From Caprimulgus europaeus (Eukaryota > Chordata > Aves > Caprimulgiformes > Caprimulgidae): a stretch of 64,000 nt of DNA. A model generated the notes under the pieces. It ran no database searches, was not told the origin of the DNA, and saw nothing but the letters and a program-made list of their open reading frames with translations. Where the stretch lies: contig OU015524.1 of the NCBI GenBank assembly GCA_907165065.1, forward strand, positions 57,267,295 to 57,331,294, given 5' to 3'. The position numbers and the translations under genes are program-made. This document shows positions 25,801 through 36,990 of this stretch, one piece after another (position 1 is the stretch's first letter; each line of letters begins with the position of its first letter).

Positions 25801-26978
25801 AAAGCCATTAGGCCAAAAAAGGGCTGCTTTGGGAATTCTGAGTTTTGTTGGTTTGTTTTGTCTTTTTTTTCCAAAGTGCTGCCCATTTTCCTGGCCAAAG
25901 ATCCTTGAAAGACATAGAATTATATGAACTTTTCTATAATATGTACACATCTGTGCAGTTCGTCGTTATTCCAGAATGTATCAGATATCCTTTACATTTC
26001 CCTTTAATGTTTTTCTTTTTTTTAGCTAAACAAGTGTCATGCACCGCATTTGTTGGTTGAGATATAATTCTATTGCTAACCCAGTGCCAGAAATTTTTGA
26101 TGGTTTCATTGGGAAAAATGGCTACTTAACTTGGTATATTCAAGACAATAAGGATTTTGGTCCTATTTTTCAGTATCTGAAAGTTCATTCCTGTAGAATA
26201 TAAAGTGTCTTCCCACATTAATACTCAGGTGAGGGGAACAGAAACACAGTTGGTTGTTTTCAACATAATCTCATCTATCTATAGCAAAAATATGGCAATG
26301 TCAGTCCATCTCTTAAGACTTAGAAGCTACTGATTCCTCACTGATATATGTGGAAAAAAGTGGCTTCAGTTTTGAGGGCAAAGAGAATGGGCCATTTTAG
26401 CTACTGGCAATCCAACACACATGAAAGATATTAATTGGAATTTCATTATTATTTTTAGAGTTCAAAGGACATTATCTTGCACTGGAATGAAGCTCAAACT
26501 GAATCTCTGTTGACATTTTAATCCCTTTGCTATTCCCTTTACTGGGAATAAGGATTTTTTGTTGTTGTTTTACCTAAAAACAAACGGAATATTTTAAAAC
26601 TAAAATTATTCAAATGCATTGATTACTCTTTCTTGTAGCCATAATACCATCTTAACAGTTTGCTACAGTCTTAAGAATTCAAGTAACTGTGTACCTAATG
26701 CTCATGAGAGTTACATTAACACACACTCACTAAAAATAAGGTTATTAAAAATGTAATTGTATCTGGTCTGTACAGGGGTAAGGGGTTGTAAGTAGCTATA
26801 CATTACTTACTTCAGAGAAAGGTATTTATATGAGATAGGGTTGAAAGGAACCAGTCAGTGATCTCTGAATCAGTTTAGAAAGGAGTTATGCCTTCACTGC
26901 AGGTGATACATTCAGGTCTAGTAAATATAAGCTACCTTTTAAACTAGGACAACAGGAGCTCCTCCAAAATGCAGAGAG
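22877..26978. other. Non-coding DNA, no gene recognised
   Basis: Ordinary AT-rich sequence with a poly-T tract near 24899-24912. Frames such as 23376-23600 (+) and 23315-23545 (-) shadow each other. No repeat family was recognised. Confidence 0.5.
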
Positions 26979-27040
26979 AAAAAAAAGCAACCAACCAACA
27001 ACAACAACAAAAAAACCACCAAACAAAAAACAAAACCAAC
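26979..27040. repeat. A/C-rich low-complexity tract
   Basis: CAAC, CCAA and AAAC words on the + strand. The type resembles the tract at 11874-11951. Confidence 0.8.
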
Positions 27041-27316
27041 TTAAAAATGCTGGCAGCATATAAGCCTTCTATTGTGCATTTTAGAAACCTACAAAACTTA
27101 ATTTATTTTTTCAAGAGATAGCAGATTTTTCATCAGGTTCCTGGAAAGATGCCATTTTGGTGTCCACATGATTTTTTCTTCTCTCCTTATCAGAAAAATA
27201 ATTAAATATTTTTCTTCTCTCCCCCATCCATCCAGGATAGTTCAGAATTTTGTTGAGTAAAATATGTTCGGTTCTGTGCCAATTTGAAAAAAAATCCAGT
27301 TTTGACATAACCAGAG

Positions 27317-27366
27317 TGGGGGTTTTGGGGGGTTTTTTTGGTTTTTTTTTTTGTTTTTTTTTTTTT
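27317..27366. repeat. G/T-rich low-complexity tract with long poly-T
   Basis: G runs and T runs alternate (GGGGGTTTTGGGGGGTTTTTTT), then two long T runs separated by a G. Read on the - strand it gives a Lys/Pro-rich segment inside a 144-codon frame (27111-27545). That frame is best explained by the tract and not by a gene. Confidence 0.8.
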
Positions 27367-28972
27367 AATGTGGGCCTGCCATATAATTTGGAAATGTGTG
27401 AACTTGTCTTTCCAATTAAATAACTTTTTTTTTTTCCTAATTGGGACACCGTTGTGGCTATGGCTACCACTTCAATAGCAAGCAGACCCGTCGGTATTTT
27501 CTCTATAGGGTTCACAAGCAGATGGTAGCAAATATTCCACTTCACTCTGACTTCAATAGCTAATCTGTTTCATAAGCCTTGGGGTACATTTTTCAGTGAG
27601 TAAAAGATGTTCATAGTATGATTGAAAAGAGATGAAAATGCCCTGGTTGAATCAAAGGGCTATTTTTTAACACTTCAAGACTCTCCCACCCAGAAAGCGA
27701 TGGAAACGTGTACCTGGCCAGATACAATTCTTATGGCAACTGTCTCTCACGTATACTGCATTCCTTATTTCAGCAAGTTAAAGCAAGCTTTCACTAGCAA
27801 TTTGAAAAGGAGTTGCCACTACCTTACAAGAAAATCTTCTACTACCTTTTCTAAAATTAACAAAAAAAAAAAGTAGAATGTCTTTAAAATGAGGCAGTTA
27901 TTAAGTGGAGAAATGCAGGGTGAATTCTTAATCCAGAAAGCAAGGAAGATTTCTAGCAATTTTCAAATAATCATATTTTCTCAGACTTGTGTGCTGAAAA
28001 ATTTCTTTTTATGCTGAGGACTACATCTTAAAGAGAGAGTGATATGTTGCTGCATGCTGTATTAACTTTCAGTTCTGTGGGTTAACTTCCTTCTTGTTTG
28101 TTTTTCATAGTGAACACAAGATGTTACAGGATATTGAATATTGCCCAAGTCTACACAAAATACTGTAAATCTGATCTGGTAGATTTAGAAATTGACACAA
28201 AATTGCTCTTTTGTAAACAGGATCTGGGATCAAAAATGATACAAATAGAAAACTCCTACTTTGCTTAGAAAAAAGTTGATTTATAGTCAATGAAAAATTT
28301 ACTTTATTGAAAAGGTTTAGCTGCTGAAACAAAGCAGAACACCAAATTACCTCAATCATTTACTGTTGCAGACCTTCCTGAAAGTCTTCTACAAGCAAAA
28401 CAGAAGCCTCTTCCTGCTACTTTGTCAATATCTTCAAGAAATTAAGTCACAACGTGGAGAAGGGACTTCCAGAAACAATTGATGTAAATGCATTTAATCT
28501 GAAAAGCAGTTTCAACTATCAACTTGTACCTTTTTCAAAAGCAGTTTTTTACCCTAAAATGTACATTGTTTTATTGCTCTCACAAATGGACCATTTACTT
28601 GCAATGCATATTAACAATTCAGATAGCAAATATGTGATGTTCCCAGGCAGATTTTTAATGGAAAGTGAACTGTTCTACTTGGCCAAGCTTTGGAGGAAGT
28701 GTATGAGTTTTGGCAGGCTGAGGACACCAAAGAATTCTGAGTTGGTATACAAAGAAAGAATTGGGGGAAATATAGCTTAAGAACAACTTACTATCACAAT
28801 GCTTTTCCTGTCTCTCCTTGGTTCAATCTGTCAAACTTAAGAATTACTCTCCTTTATCAACATGTGATTGTAAGGGTATGTATGATAGTGACTGCGTGTC
28901 TCGTTCAGCCACAGCTTTTGTGAAAATGTATGAATATAGTTGGATCAGGTCATTATCTGGTCAAGAAGTCTT
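27367..28972. other. Non-coding DNA, no gene recognised
   Basis: Three + strand frames (27622-27876, 28454-28780, 28818-29108) have no recognisable domain. The last one runs into the CR1 copy that follows, so part of it is transposon-derived. Confidence 0.5.
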
Positions 28973-29292
28973 ACACTTTGGGGAGGGACTTTTCATAAGG
29001 GCAGTTAATGACAGGACAAGGGGAAATGGCTTTAAGCTGAAAGAGGGCAGGTTTATATTAGATATTAGGAAGAAATGCTTCACTGTGAGGGTAGTTCATT
29101 GCCTGTGATATCACAGTTTGCCTACAGAAGTTGTGGATGCCCCCTCCCTGGAAGTGTTCAAGGCCAGGCTGGATGAGGCTTTGAGCAACCTGGTCTAGTA
29201 GGTGTCCCTGCTCATGGCCGGGGGGTTGGAACTAGATGATCTTTAAGGTCCCTTCCAACCCAAACCATTCAATGATTCTATGATACTATGAT
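28973..29292 (+). mobile_element. CR1 LINE, 5'-truncated 3' end (copy 1)
   Basis: The sequence follows the avian CR1 3' UTR from about 'GGGGAGGGACTTTTCATAAG' through 'ACAAGGGGAAATGGCTTTAA', 'GTTCAAGGCCAGGCTGGATG' and 'TAAGGTCCCTTCCAACCCAA', and ends in ATTCAATGATTCTATGATACTATGAT-like tail units. Only the untranslated 3' end remains, as is usual for CR1. Its close likeness to copy 2 over the shared part suggests related subfamilies. Confidence 0.95.
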
Positions 29293-29959
29293 AAACTTTC
29301 ATCCATTGACATATTTTAGACCATTTCGAACCCATTATGTTTGAAGTGTGTTTCTCTGGTAATTTCTCCTATTTACAAGTATAAATGGGATCATTGACTG
29401 TTTCATATTGCCCACTGAAAGGTGCTTTAGTACCCTAAGTTTAATAAAGCTAACGTCTCTAGCAGGAAAACAGATAATTTTCTTCAATTTTGATAGGGAA
29501 AAATTTTCCAACAAAAATATAGTGTTAAGTGTTTTAACTTTCTTGCAGTCTCAGAAGTAGTTCAGTTGAAGAATGGACACCGATTTAATCACCACTGTTG
29601 GAGGTATAAGCTTGAATGAACCCTTAGAGTAAGAGCTGAGCCAAAACACTGGACTACACATGTAAAACGGTTTAACAATTCTTATTAGCAGGATGCATTT
29701 TATCTCTTTATCTAAGCAGTGCTGGTGAGGAAGAAATACATCATGGCTTGGGAAATACTTTACCCTTAGTGTTCTGAAACCATGAGAAAAATCTGCAGCC
29801 TGTCCCAAGATGTTGCTAATAAATCTTTAATTTACACTATGTCATCTCTTCTTCTATGTATGGTACTTATTCTATCTACCTCTGAAAACATTTTAAAGGC
29901 AGAAAATGTGTCTCAGTGCTAAATGTCTTCCTGTACTTGAAGGCATTTGATTTGATTTC
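29293..29959. other. Non-coding DNA, no gene recognised
   Basis: Spacer between CR1 copy 1 and a MIR-like relic. A - strand frame at 29551-29808 is anonymous and overlaps nothing recognisable. Confidence 0.5.
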
Positions 29960-30035
29960 TGTTTTGGCCCAGGTTTGCTGTCTGATCTTGGGAAAGTCCT
30001 TTAGGCTCTGTGGTTTGGTCTTCCTTTTTTAACAG
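29960..30035 (+). repeat. MIR-like CORE-SINE relic
   Basis: The stretch 'CTGTCTGATCTTGGGAAAGT' followed by 'CCTTTAGGCTCTGTGG' and 'TTTGGTCTTCC' parallels the MIR core 'TGACCTTGGGCAAGTCACTT ... CTCTG ... CTCAGTTTCC'. The match is short and diverged. The element boundaries are approximate. Confidence 0.45.
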
Positions 30036-31934
30036 GTTCTAAATTCCAAAAGGTGATAGAAGATATTTGCACTTAGTGCTTAGAATTGCAACTAGTGGCA
30101 CCTTGCTGTGGCATGTGTAAACCTGGTCTTGGCCCTTCAGCAAGCACTGAGATTATATACTTACCATACCCTAAAGCAGGAGATTTAAGCAGGAGATTTG
30201 AATGTGTTCTTCTCCACCTGCTACCCCTTTAGAAGCTCTCAACCTTTGCACTATCAAAGCGGCAAGAATTCTTTTATTATTATTATTTTTATTTTTTGTC
30301 CATTTGCTTATAAATTGAAGCTCTCTTAGGAAAGCTTTTCTGTCAAAAAAGGAAGAGAAATTGTACCTAATATATTGAAAATGCTTCTAAACTTAGTCTA
30401 TGCACAAAAGTACCTTAGGTTAAACTCCAGTGTTATCAGCCTTTACTGAACAAGTAACCGTGCTGTGTATCTCATCAGCAGGCTGGCAGTCTCCTCTTTC
30501 TGGTGACCAAATTGTCTTGTTTCCAAATCAACACAACAGGAATGCCAGTAATGGAGGAATGCTTCTCTTGCAGGTTGGCTTTTGTAGATGGGAGCAGTTA
30601 TTTGCATGAAGCAGCTTAAAAAAAATTGAAGGGACCAATAACAAGGCAGAGTGTGCAGGATAAAACCTATGTGACAATTTCTGTGTATTTTATAATACTA
30701 ATTGAATATTAATATCTGTTGTGTAGTTCTCTGTGGTTGAGAAATGTTTGTAGTTGAAGACATGGCTGCATTACCTGTTACATGAATATCGCTAGTACAT
30801 ATATTTATTAGTGTATAATGACTGTAAAGATTGTTTCTTAAGATACATTTTTATTGTCTTTTAGTCATGCTATCCAGTCAAGCAGTATCTGCCTCTTCCT
30901 ACTGTTAAATGACCAGATGAAATGAAGGTAGTAGATTAAGCATCGCCACTCTGATCCTAATGCAATTTTTTAGGTGTACTTTTGCAAATTTTAGTTCAGG
31001 GGTTGTCAAAAAAAACTTTTCTAACATTTATTCTGAATCTGCTTCTGAAGTACATTAGTGTAAAAAAGAGGGGGCAGCAGATTAATTAGTAAGTGAACCA
31101 GTTAATTAATATTACAATTAAATCTGCCTGAGGTATGCTTATAGCATCCTTGTCACTTTTCAAGTAATGAAAAAGTGTTTGCTCTCTCCCTCCTTCTCAA
31201 AGCTCCACTGAAAATGTGACTTATCTGAAACAATGCTCATGTGAAGTTGGTCAGAATGAGGTAGAAGAGTGAGTTACCATGGTGTCAGAATTACTTTGTA
31301 TCCTGTGATAGGGCTATACTTCTACTGTTCGCAGGAATGAAATAGAATAGAAGATTTGTAATTATATACAATATGCTGCCAAGAGATCAACTTTGTTGCT
31401 TTTGGCAGTCACTAATGATTTTTTATTTTGCAAGAGCAGCATAATATTTTATTTTTGCCCCCATTATTCATAAAAAGATAATTTGCATACATTTCTGTAA
31501 GAGTGAACCATGTTACTATGGGGAAAAAAACCACTCTAAGAATCATCTGAAACAGAGAGAATTTACCATAAGTAAAACAATTTTTTTTAAAAAAAAAGGA
31601 AAGAAAAGGTGAAATAAAATCACATAATACATTTCAAGCTCAAGCCTTCATGCTGAAAAGAGGTTTTTCTTTCCTCTAATTGTAAATCAGGTTCCTGTTT
31701 TGTGTCGCACAATGTTATGTAGAGGCTGAATCCACACAGATGAGCTAGGATCAGTACTGAGCTCCAAAAAAGTGCTCATCACCATGGCTGGTGATGTCCA
31801 CAGCATGGTCCTCAAGATACATGTCCAGCACAAGCTGACCCTGGGATTTACTGAGGCCAGATAAGCAATGCAGCAGTGAATATTGAAAAGAGTGCTTAGA
31901 TCCCTCTCTTCTCATAAGTCACTTCATGCCCTAG
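30036..31934. other. Non-coding DNA with a homeodomain-site cluster
   Basis: No gene is recognised. An A/T-site cluster at 31065-31185 is listed separately. A perfect T8/A9 dyad lies at 31581-31597. Confidence 0.45.
31065..31185. promoter_or_regulatory. Candidate regulatory cluster of TAATTA sites
   Basis: Within 60 bases there are ATTAATTAG, GTTAATTAATATT and ACAATTAAATC, the core words bound by many homeodomain proteins. The run lies in otherwise non-repetitive sequence. In AT-rich DNA such words also arise by chance, so this is a low-confidence call. Confidence 0.2.
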
Positions 31935-32548
31935 TGTCCTGATTTTGCTAGGATAGAGTTAATTTTCTTCTTAGTAGTTAGAATAGCCCTGTGTTTTGGT
32001 TTCAGCATGAGATTTGCTACGAGAAGAATGTTGATAACACACTAAATGTTTTTAGGTTTTGCTTTAAGTTGAAGGACTTTGTGTTTTGCCAGTCTGCAAA
32101 TGCAAAGGACTGTTGGGGGGAAGCATAGTAATTAGCAAAACCCAGAACTAACATTTGAATATGCCAATGAGATGTTGCATATCATATAACATCATGTACA
32201 GTATATTAATGAGGGTTGACCAGAAGGATTCCCTTGGGGCTCGCTTGGGCTCGCTCTTCCAGGATTGCCATTTTGGGACTGTCTCTGCTCTGGGATCACT
32301 GTCTGGGGACAGGCCGGGCAACAGCTGGTGGGTGGCGAGCAATTGCACTGTGCATCACTCATTTGTATCTTGTACTATTACTGGTATTATAATATTTTTT
32401 TAATTTTATGTTATTTCAATTATTAAATTGTTTTTATCTCAACCCACAAGTCTCCTTACCCCTCCAGCTCTCTCCCCTGTTCCCTGGGGTGAGGGGGAAG
32501 AGTGAATGAGCAGCTGTGTTTGGCTGCTAGCCAAGTGAAATCACCACA
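31935..32548 (+). mobile_element. Solo LTR of an avian ERVL-type retrovirus
   Basis: It begins TGTCCTGATTTTGCTAGGAT and continues with 'AGAGTTAATTTTCTTCTTAG', an abundant avian ERVL LTR start. It ends with 'GCTAGCCAAGTGAAATCACC' ACA, so it has the TG...CA ends of an LTR. 'GGTGGCGAGCAATTGCACTG' and 'TATTTCAATTATTAAATTGT' also fit the family. No second LTR or internal gene lies nearby, so it is a solo LTR left by recombination. Obvious 5-bp target duplications do not flank these exact ends; see the finding on an offset 8-bp match. Confidence 0.85.
32422..32427 (+). promoter_or_regulatory. LTR polyadenylation signal variant (ATTAAA)
   Basis: ATTAAA sits in the 3' third of the LTR, ahead of a T-rich stretch, where the R-region polyadenylation signal is expected. 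This is position-based inference. Confidence 0.5.
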
Positions 32549-35114
32549 TCTGGGCTGGGAGCAGCCACCCTCCTTGCCCTAGAGTTCAGCACCTTAATCA
32601 GAATCCATCGCTGCTGGTGAAACCATGCAAACCTTGGGAGGCAGCAGCAGCAGCAGCAGCAATCCCTCCTAACACTGTACCGATGGGATTGCAACCGTCA
32701 GCAGTGAGCCTGATCACCATACTCTCCATTTCCTACCAGGGTCAGAACTATATCTTTGTTCCTGGACATCCAGAAGGATACAACCTGGACTCTAAAGGAC
32801 TTCTAGTTATTTATTAATTAATTTATATATAATCTAAAGATGAATGCAATGAGATGGAGTGAAAACCACTGGAGAGAGGGAGAACAATGGGCTTAGCAGC
32901 CTCAGGAAGGTTACAGTATTTCACACCTATCAGTGATAGCACATTTGAAAAAACAAATGAATATACTCACTTCATTCTGCCCATTTGAGAGATGGGGGAA
33001 AGGGAGGGCAAGTCCTTTTTTTTTTTCTTCTTTTTATAAGCAGGAGTAAATGCAGTTTGTCTTTCTATTGGTAATGGTCAGTGCCCAGGTACAGGTTTGC
33101 AGAGCACATTGGTGAACTCACCAGTCATCACAGTCTGGTCCAGCACACATCTACCTCCAACCAGGGTTGCTTGGTGTAGGAGATTCAGGGCTGCAAAATC
33201 TGGTTAACCCTTGAGCCTGTACCACTGGACAGGCAGTAACTTGGCTGAGGTTTTAGAGTTGAAAAGTCTGAGCACCCCCCTGTCCTGCTCACAAAACATG
33301 TTGCCAAATTTGCTCTTCTTTCTTGTATTCCTCATTCCTTGTAAAAAAGATTAGCGGATATATTAATGTGGTTCTTAAAATATTATGATACCATAATCAT
33401 GATTATTTGCAAGGCTGTTTTCAGAGATGATAGTTGCACTCCATATGAACATCTAAAATATAGATACAAATAACTGGGTAGAGCAAGACTGAATTTCACT
33501 TGTTTCACTAATTTCCCTTTCACTGCATCTAAAAGGCAGCTACAGTTATTGCCAGAACAATGCACAAGTCACAAGAGAACTAGACACAGCTACATAAGAA
33601 GAGATTAAAAAGACCAAAATACAAATATTTAAAGGGAATTTGAAAAGCTATTAAAGAAATCCTTGAAATTTCTATACTTTGTGCTTTCATCATTTAGAGC
33701 AAAATTTTAATTGCCTAGTGACAGTTTGAATGAAACTCTAGGACATTTCCCCACTGTTTAATCCTGTGATCCAGCTCATTTTCTCCTTGCTGATCCCTTT
33801 CTCTTTCTCCTAGGGACTAGGGCTGTAACTCACTCTGACCAGCAGAACAAAGCAGATTTTCTTTCAAATGGTGAACCAAGCCGTGGCAAGATGGCCATAG
33901 TATTGTAAAGTTCCCATTTTATTGGGATCCCAGAGCATGAAAGAGACTGAGAAAGGGGAGGCAAGGCCTGCAGACATAATTTCTTGTCCAAGCAAGACCT
34001 CTCCATATGCCTTTCCTGGGTTTATGGATGTGGGAAACTCGCAGGCCCCGTGTGTCCCCTCACCACTGCCCTGACCACCATGAGCCCAGGGCAGGCACAG
34101 CAGTCCTGCTTCAGCAGGAGTGGAGAGCGAATGAGCTACCTTCAGTTTTATGGCCAGTTCTGACACCCACTTTTTGTAAATTACTTCTATGGGTATCTGC
34201 TCTGCCTGCTCTCATCTGCCTCTTCTGCTTGCACTGCGAGGTCTTTGGGCCAGAGTGTGATCTGCAGATGTTCGGGCTATGCTCAGCATGGTGGGAATAC
34301 TTGGGCTGCTACCACAAGAGTTTTCTCACCCTAGCTTTCCCCTTGCTCTGGGAAGGGATTTGCATATTTGCCTTCCAGCTGGGTTTTCCACAACCCTATG
34401 TATATACAATTATATTCATAAAACTGATTTTCAGATTTTTTTTCTAGATTGGTATAGACTCAATGGATTTATCTTCTTTAGTCAACTATCAGAATAATCA
34501 GGAACTGGTTGTTTGGAAACTGAATTCTTACAGTTTGTATTCAACCCATTACATTTCATGTATTCCTTCTATTTGGCTATTGTTCATATTTTAACACCAT
34601 TTTAAAAGGAAATGAGTGATTTATGACTAGTAAAAGGTGTGAATGACTGAATCAATGCTATTATTGATTCCACTGAAAGCAGAATCAAATGCTCAATCAA
34701 ACTCAACACCTTGGAACATAATCCCGAAGACTTTATTCAGATTAAATCCCCATTGAAACACTGGGGAATCTGGCATAAATCTTTTGTTATCAGAAACTTA
34801 GATTTTCATTGCAAAAAACATTGCAAGTCTGTTACTGACAATCAAATCTGCTTTTTGCCTGGGACAAAGTATTAATACAAATTATTTAAATTGAACTTGT
34901 TTTAAATATATGTTTGGAGTGATGAGGTCCAGGACAACAGGTTTGATGCATCTAAAGAACAGATAGTGTGTATCTGATTAATTCTTGTGCTATGTCAATA
35001 AAATAGTACAACTAGAATTTGTGAAAAATATAATTCACAACTAAGGCAACTACTCTTTCTGTGGGCCAGTGTAGTCATATTAATTTTCATATCCACCAGT
35101 CCATGAGACATTAA
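32549..35114. other. Non-coding DNA, no gene recognised
   Basis: The first 270 bases beside the LTR include a GCA run and a 66-codon + strand frame (32617-32817), in which the run reads as seven alanines. I see no sign that it is translated. Further right a 146-codon + strand frame (34007-34447) and an opposing 100-codon frame (33864-34166) overlap; neither shows a domain. Confidence 0.45.
32641..32661 (+). repeat. (GCA)7 trinucleotide microsatellite
   Basis: Seven uninterrupted GCA units lie about 90 bases to the right of the solo LTR. Confidence 0.95.
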
Positions 35115-35390
35115 TGATTCATAGAATCATAGAATGGTTTGGGCTGGAAGGGACCTTAAAAATCATCTAGTTCCAACCCCCCCTGCCATGGCAGGGACAC
35201 CTTCCACTAGACCAGGTTGCTCAAAGCCTCATCCAACCTGGCCTTGAACACTTTCAGGGAGTGGGCAGCCACAGCTTCTCTGGGCAACCTGTGCCAGTGT
35301 CTGACCACTCTCACAGGAAAAAATTTCTTCTTAAAATCTAATCTAAACCTGCCCTCTTTCAGCTTAAAGCCATTTCCCCTTGTTCTGTCA

Positions 35391-35735
35391 CTACCTGCCT
35401 TTGTAAAAAGTCCCTCCCCAGCTTTCCTGTAGCCCCTTCAGGTACTGGAAGGCCACTATAAGATCTCCCCATAGCCTTCTCTCCAGGCTGAACAGTCCCA
35501 ACTCTCTCAGCCTGTCCTCACAGGAGAGGTGCTCCAGCCCTCTGATCATCCTCAGGGCCCTCTTCTGGACTTGCTCCAGTAGGTCCATCTCCTTCTTATG
35601 TTGGGGGTCCCAGAACTGGATGCAGTACTCCAGGTGGAGCTTGAGTAGAGGGGGAGAATCACCTCCCTTGACCTGCTGGCCACGCTTCAATTGATACAGC
35701 CCACGATATGTTTGGCCTGGGCTGTGAGCACACAT
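35391..35735 (-). pseudogene. CR1 reverse-transcriptase C-terminal fragment, part 2
   Basis: In a different phase from part 1, this frame carries the last conserved CR1 ORF2 block: [20 protein letters not shown], then [12 protein letters not shown] and [11 protein letters not shown]. The phase change and the stop between the two parts show that the ORF is broken. The end runs into the 3' UTR. Confidence 0.85.
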
Positions 35736-35887
35736 TGCTGGCTCATGTTGAGCTTCTCATCCACCAGCACCCTCAAGTCCTTCTCTTCGGGACTGCTCTC
35801 AATCCATTCTCCTCCCAGCCTGTATTTGTGATTAGGGTTGCCCAGGCCCAGGTGCAGGACCTTGCACTTTGCCTTGTTGAACTTCAT
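35687..35887 (-). pseudogene. CR1 reverse-transcriptase C-terminal fragment, part 1
   Basis: The frame encodes the stretch after the RT catalytic core of CR1 ORF2: [13 protein letters not shown], then [18 protein letters not shown]. It ends at a stop where intact copies continue. The catalytic residues lie upstream of the truncation and are absent, so it cannot encode an active enzyme. The methionine at its start is internal to the original ORF. Confidence 0.85.
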
Positions 35888-35926
35888 GAGGCTTACACAG
35901 GCCCATATCTCAAGCCTGTCAAGGTT

Positions 35927-36655
35927 AACTTAATGCATCTGGTAAACTGTAAACTGAATCTTTTACTCATACATGTTCTATAGGATGGTCTTTGTATATT
36001 CAAGGTACTTTTTGTTAATTATTCATTTATGTTCTTTAAAGTATAATTACATCACAAACATATAAGATGACTACAAATCTTACTTGATTTAGGTAAGGAA
36101 GAAATAGCTAGTCTGTTGAAAATGTGTTTTACTTAAGCAACAGCTTTGAAAGAAATAATTCCTGATTAGCATAAATGGTACAAAGCATCTGAATATCGTT
36201 CATCTATTGTAAATCACAAACTATTGCAACTACCTGCACAGATTCTAACACATACTTAGTGTACGTGCACTGATGAGAAGCATTTTTGCAATAAATACAC
36301 TTTGCATATGACATTTAAAGCAGTTGATTAAGGGAAAGAGATAATTAAAAGTTGATAGAAGTGTTGGATTTCCATTTATGCACTATGTTTTATAATTACA
36401 TTAGCGTTATACAAATGCATTCCACCATTCCTGCAAGTATTAGGACTGAATGACTAGATTATTTGGAGTGAAAATATTTTAAACTATCTCTTGAAGCATG
36501 TTTCTTAATATGAAAGCCTAAATATTTTCAGAGGTAGTTTTATTTGTGTAGTGCACTTGACAGCACAGAGTTAGAACATGACTAAAGGGTATCTAGGAAA
36601 AAGACATGGTCAGGTGCATCCTGGTGCAGTGAATGCTAATATGCCTTCAGTAGAA
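35927..36655. other. Non-coding DNA, no gene recognised
   Basis: AT-rich spacer to the right of CR1 copy 2. I see no motif worth reporting. Confidence 0.5.
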
Positions 36656-36990
36656 GCACATTATGCTTTTATTTCTGACTGTACACTGAATTATTTACAC
36701 CTTCAAGGCAGCTGATTGAACTGCAGCATCAGTCAATTAGCAAATCAAAAATTTATATGATTCCAATTTAGCATGGACTCCTTCTCTCTCTTTTTTTTTT
36801 CTTTTTAGATTTTCACCCTGACAGTGACAAATTACTCCTCTGCTGGCTGAGATTGGAAATTAAAAGCATTTAGAGTTGCTCATGCATTTATGCTAATGAG
36901 AACTTCTGATATGATTTGCATGCAAAAGAGGACAATCTGAAAGCTCATCAGTTTTTCATGCTTCCGCATTTTGATGTAGTAGGATTTTTT
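36656..36990. promoter_or_regulatory. Candidate enhancer with POU/homeodomain sites
   Basis: A perfect octamer ATTTGCAT lies at 36914-36921, inside the 12-base palindrome TTTGCATGCAAA (36915-36926), which pairs two octamer-like half sites. TGCTAATGAG lies at 36891-36900 and CATGCATTTATG just before it. On the left are AGTCAATTAGC and AGCTGATTGAA. A pyrimidine run (about 36778-36808) divides the block. No repeat or coding frame explains it. The role is inferred from site density. Confidence 0.3.

Larger units (their letters stand above)
35115..35926 (-). mobile_element. CR1 LINE, antisense, about 0.8 kb (copy 2)
   Basis: Read on the - strand, this contains the end of the CR1 reverse-transcriptase ORF followed by the complete 3' UTR and the ATTCTATGATTCTATGAAT tail. 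The + strand therefore opens with 'ATAGAATCATAGAATGGTTT' and 'GGGCTGGAAGGGACC'. The truncated 5' end is near 35926, after the segment that reads CTTGACAGGCTTGAG in sense. Sequence quality is good enough to follow the family along its whole length. Confidence 0.95.

Noticed and set aside
27111-27545. 144-codon - strand frame with a Lys/Pro-rich centre
   Set aside because: The centre is the antisense of the poly-T and G/T tract at 27317-27366. Low complexity kept the frame open.
32617-32817. Small + strand frame with seven alanines
   Set aside because: The alanines come from the GCA microsatellite. No conserved residues, promoter or splice context supports a gene.
35217-35432. + strand frame inside CR1 copy 2
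   Set aside because: It is the reverse strand of the CR1 3' UTR, a frame that recurs in many bird CR1 copies without being a gene.
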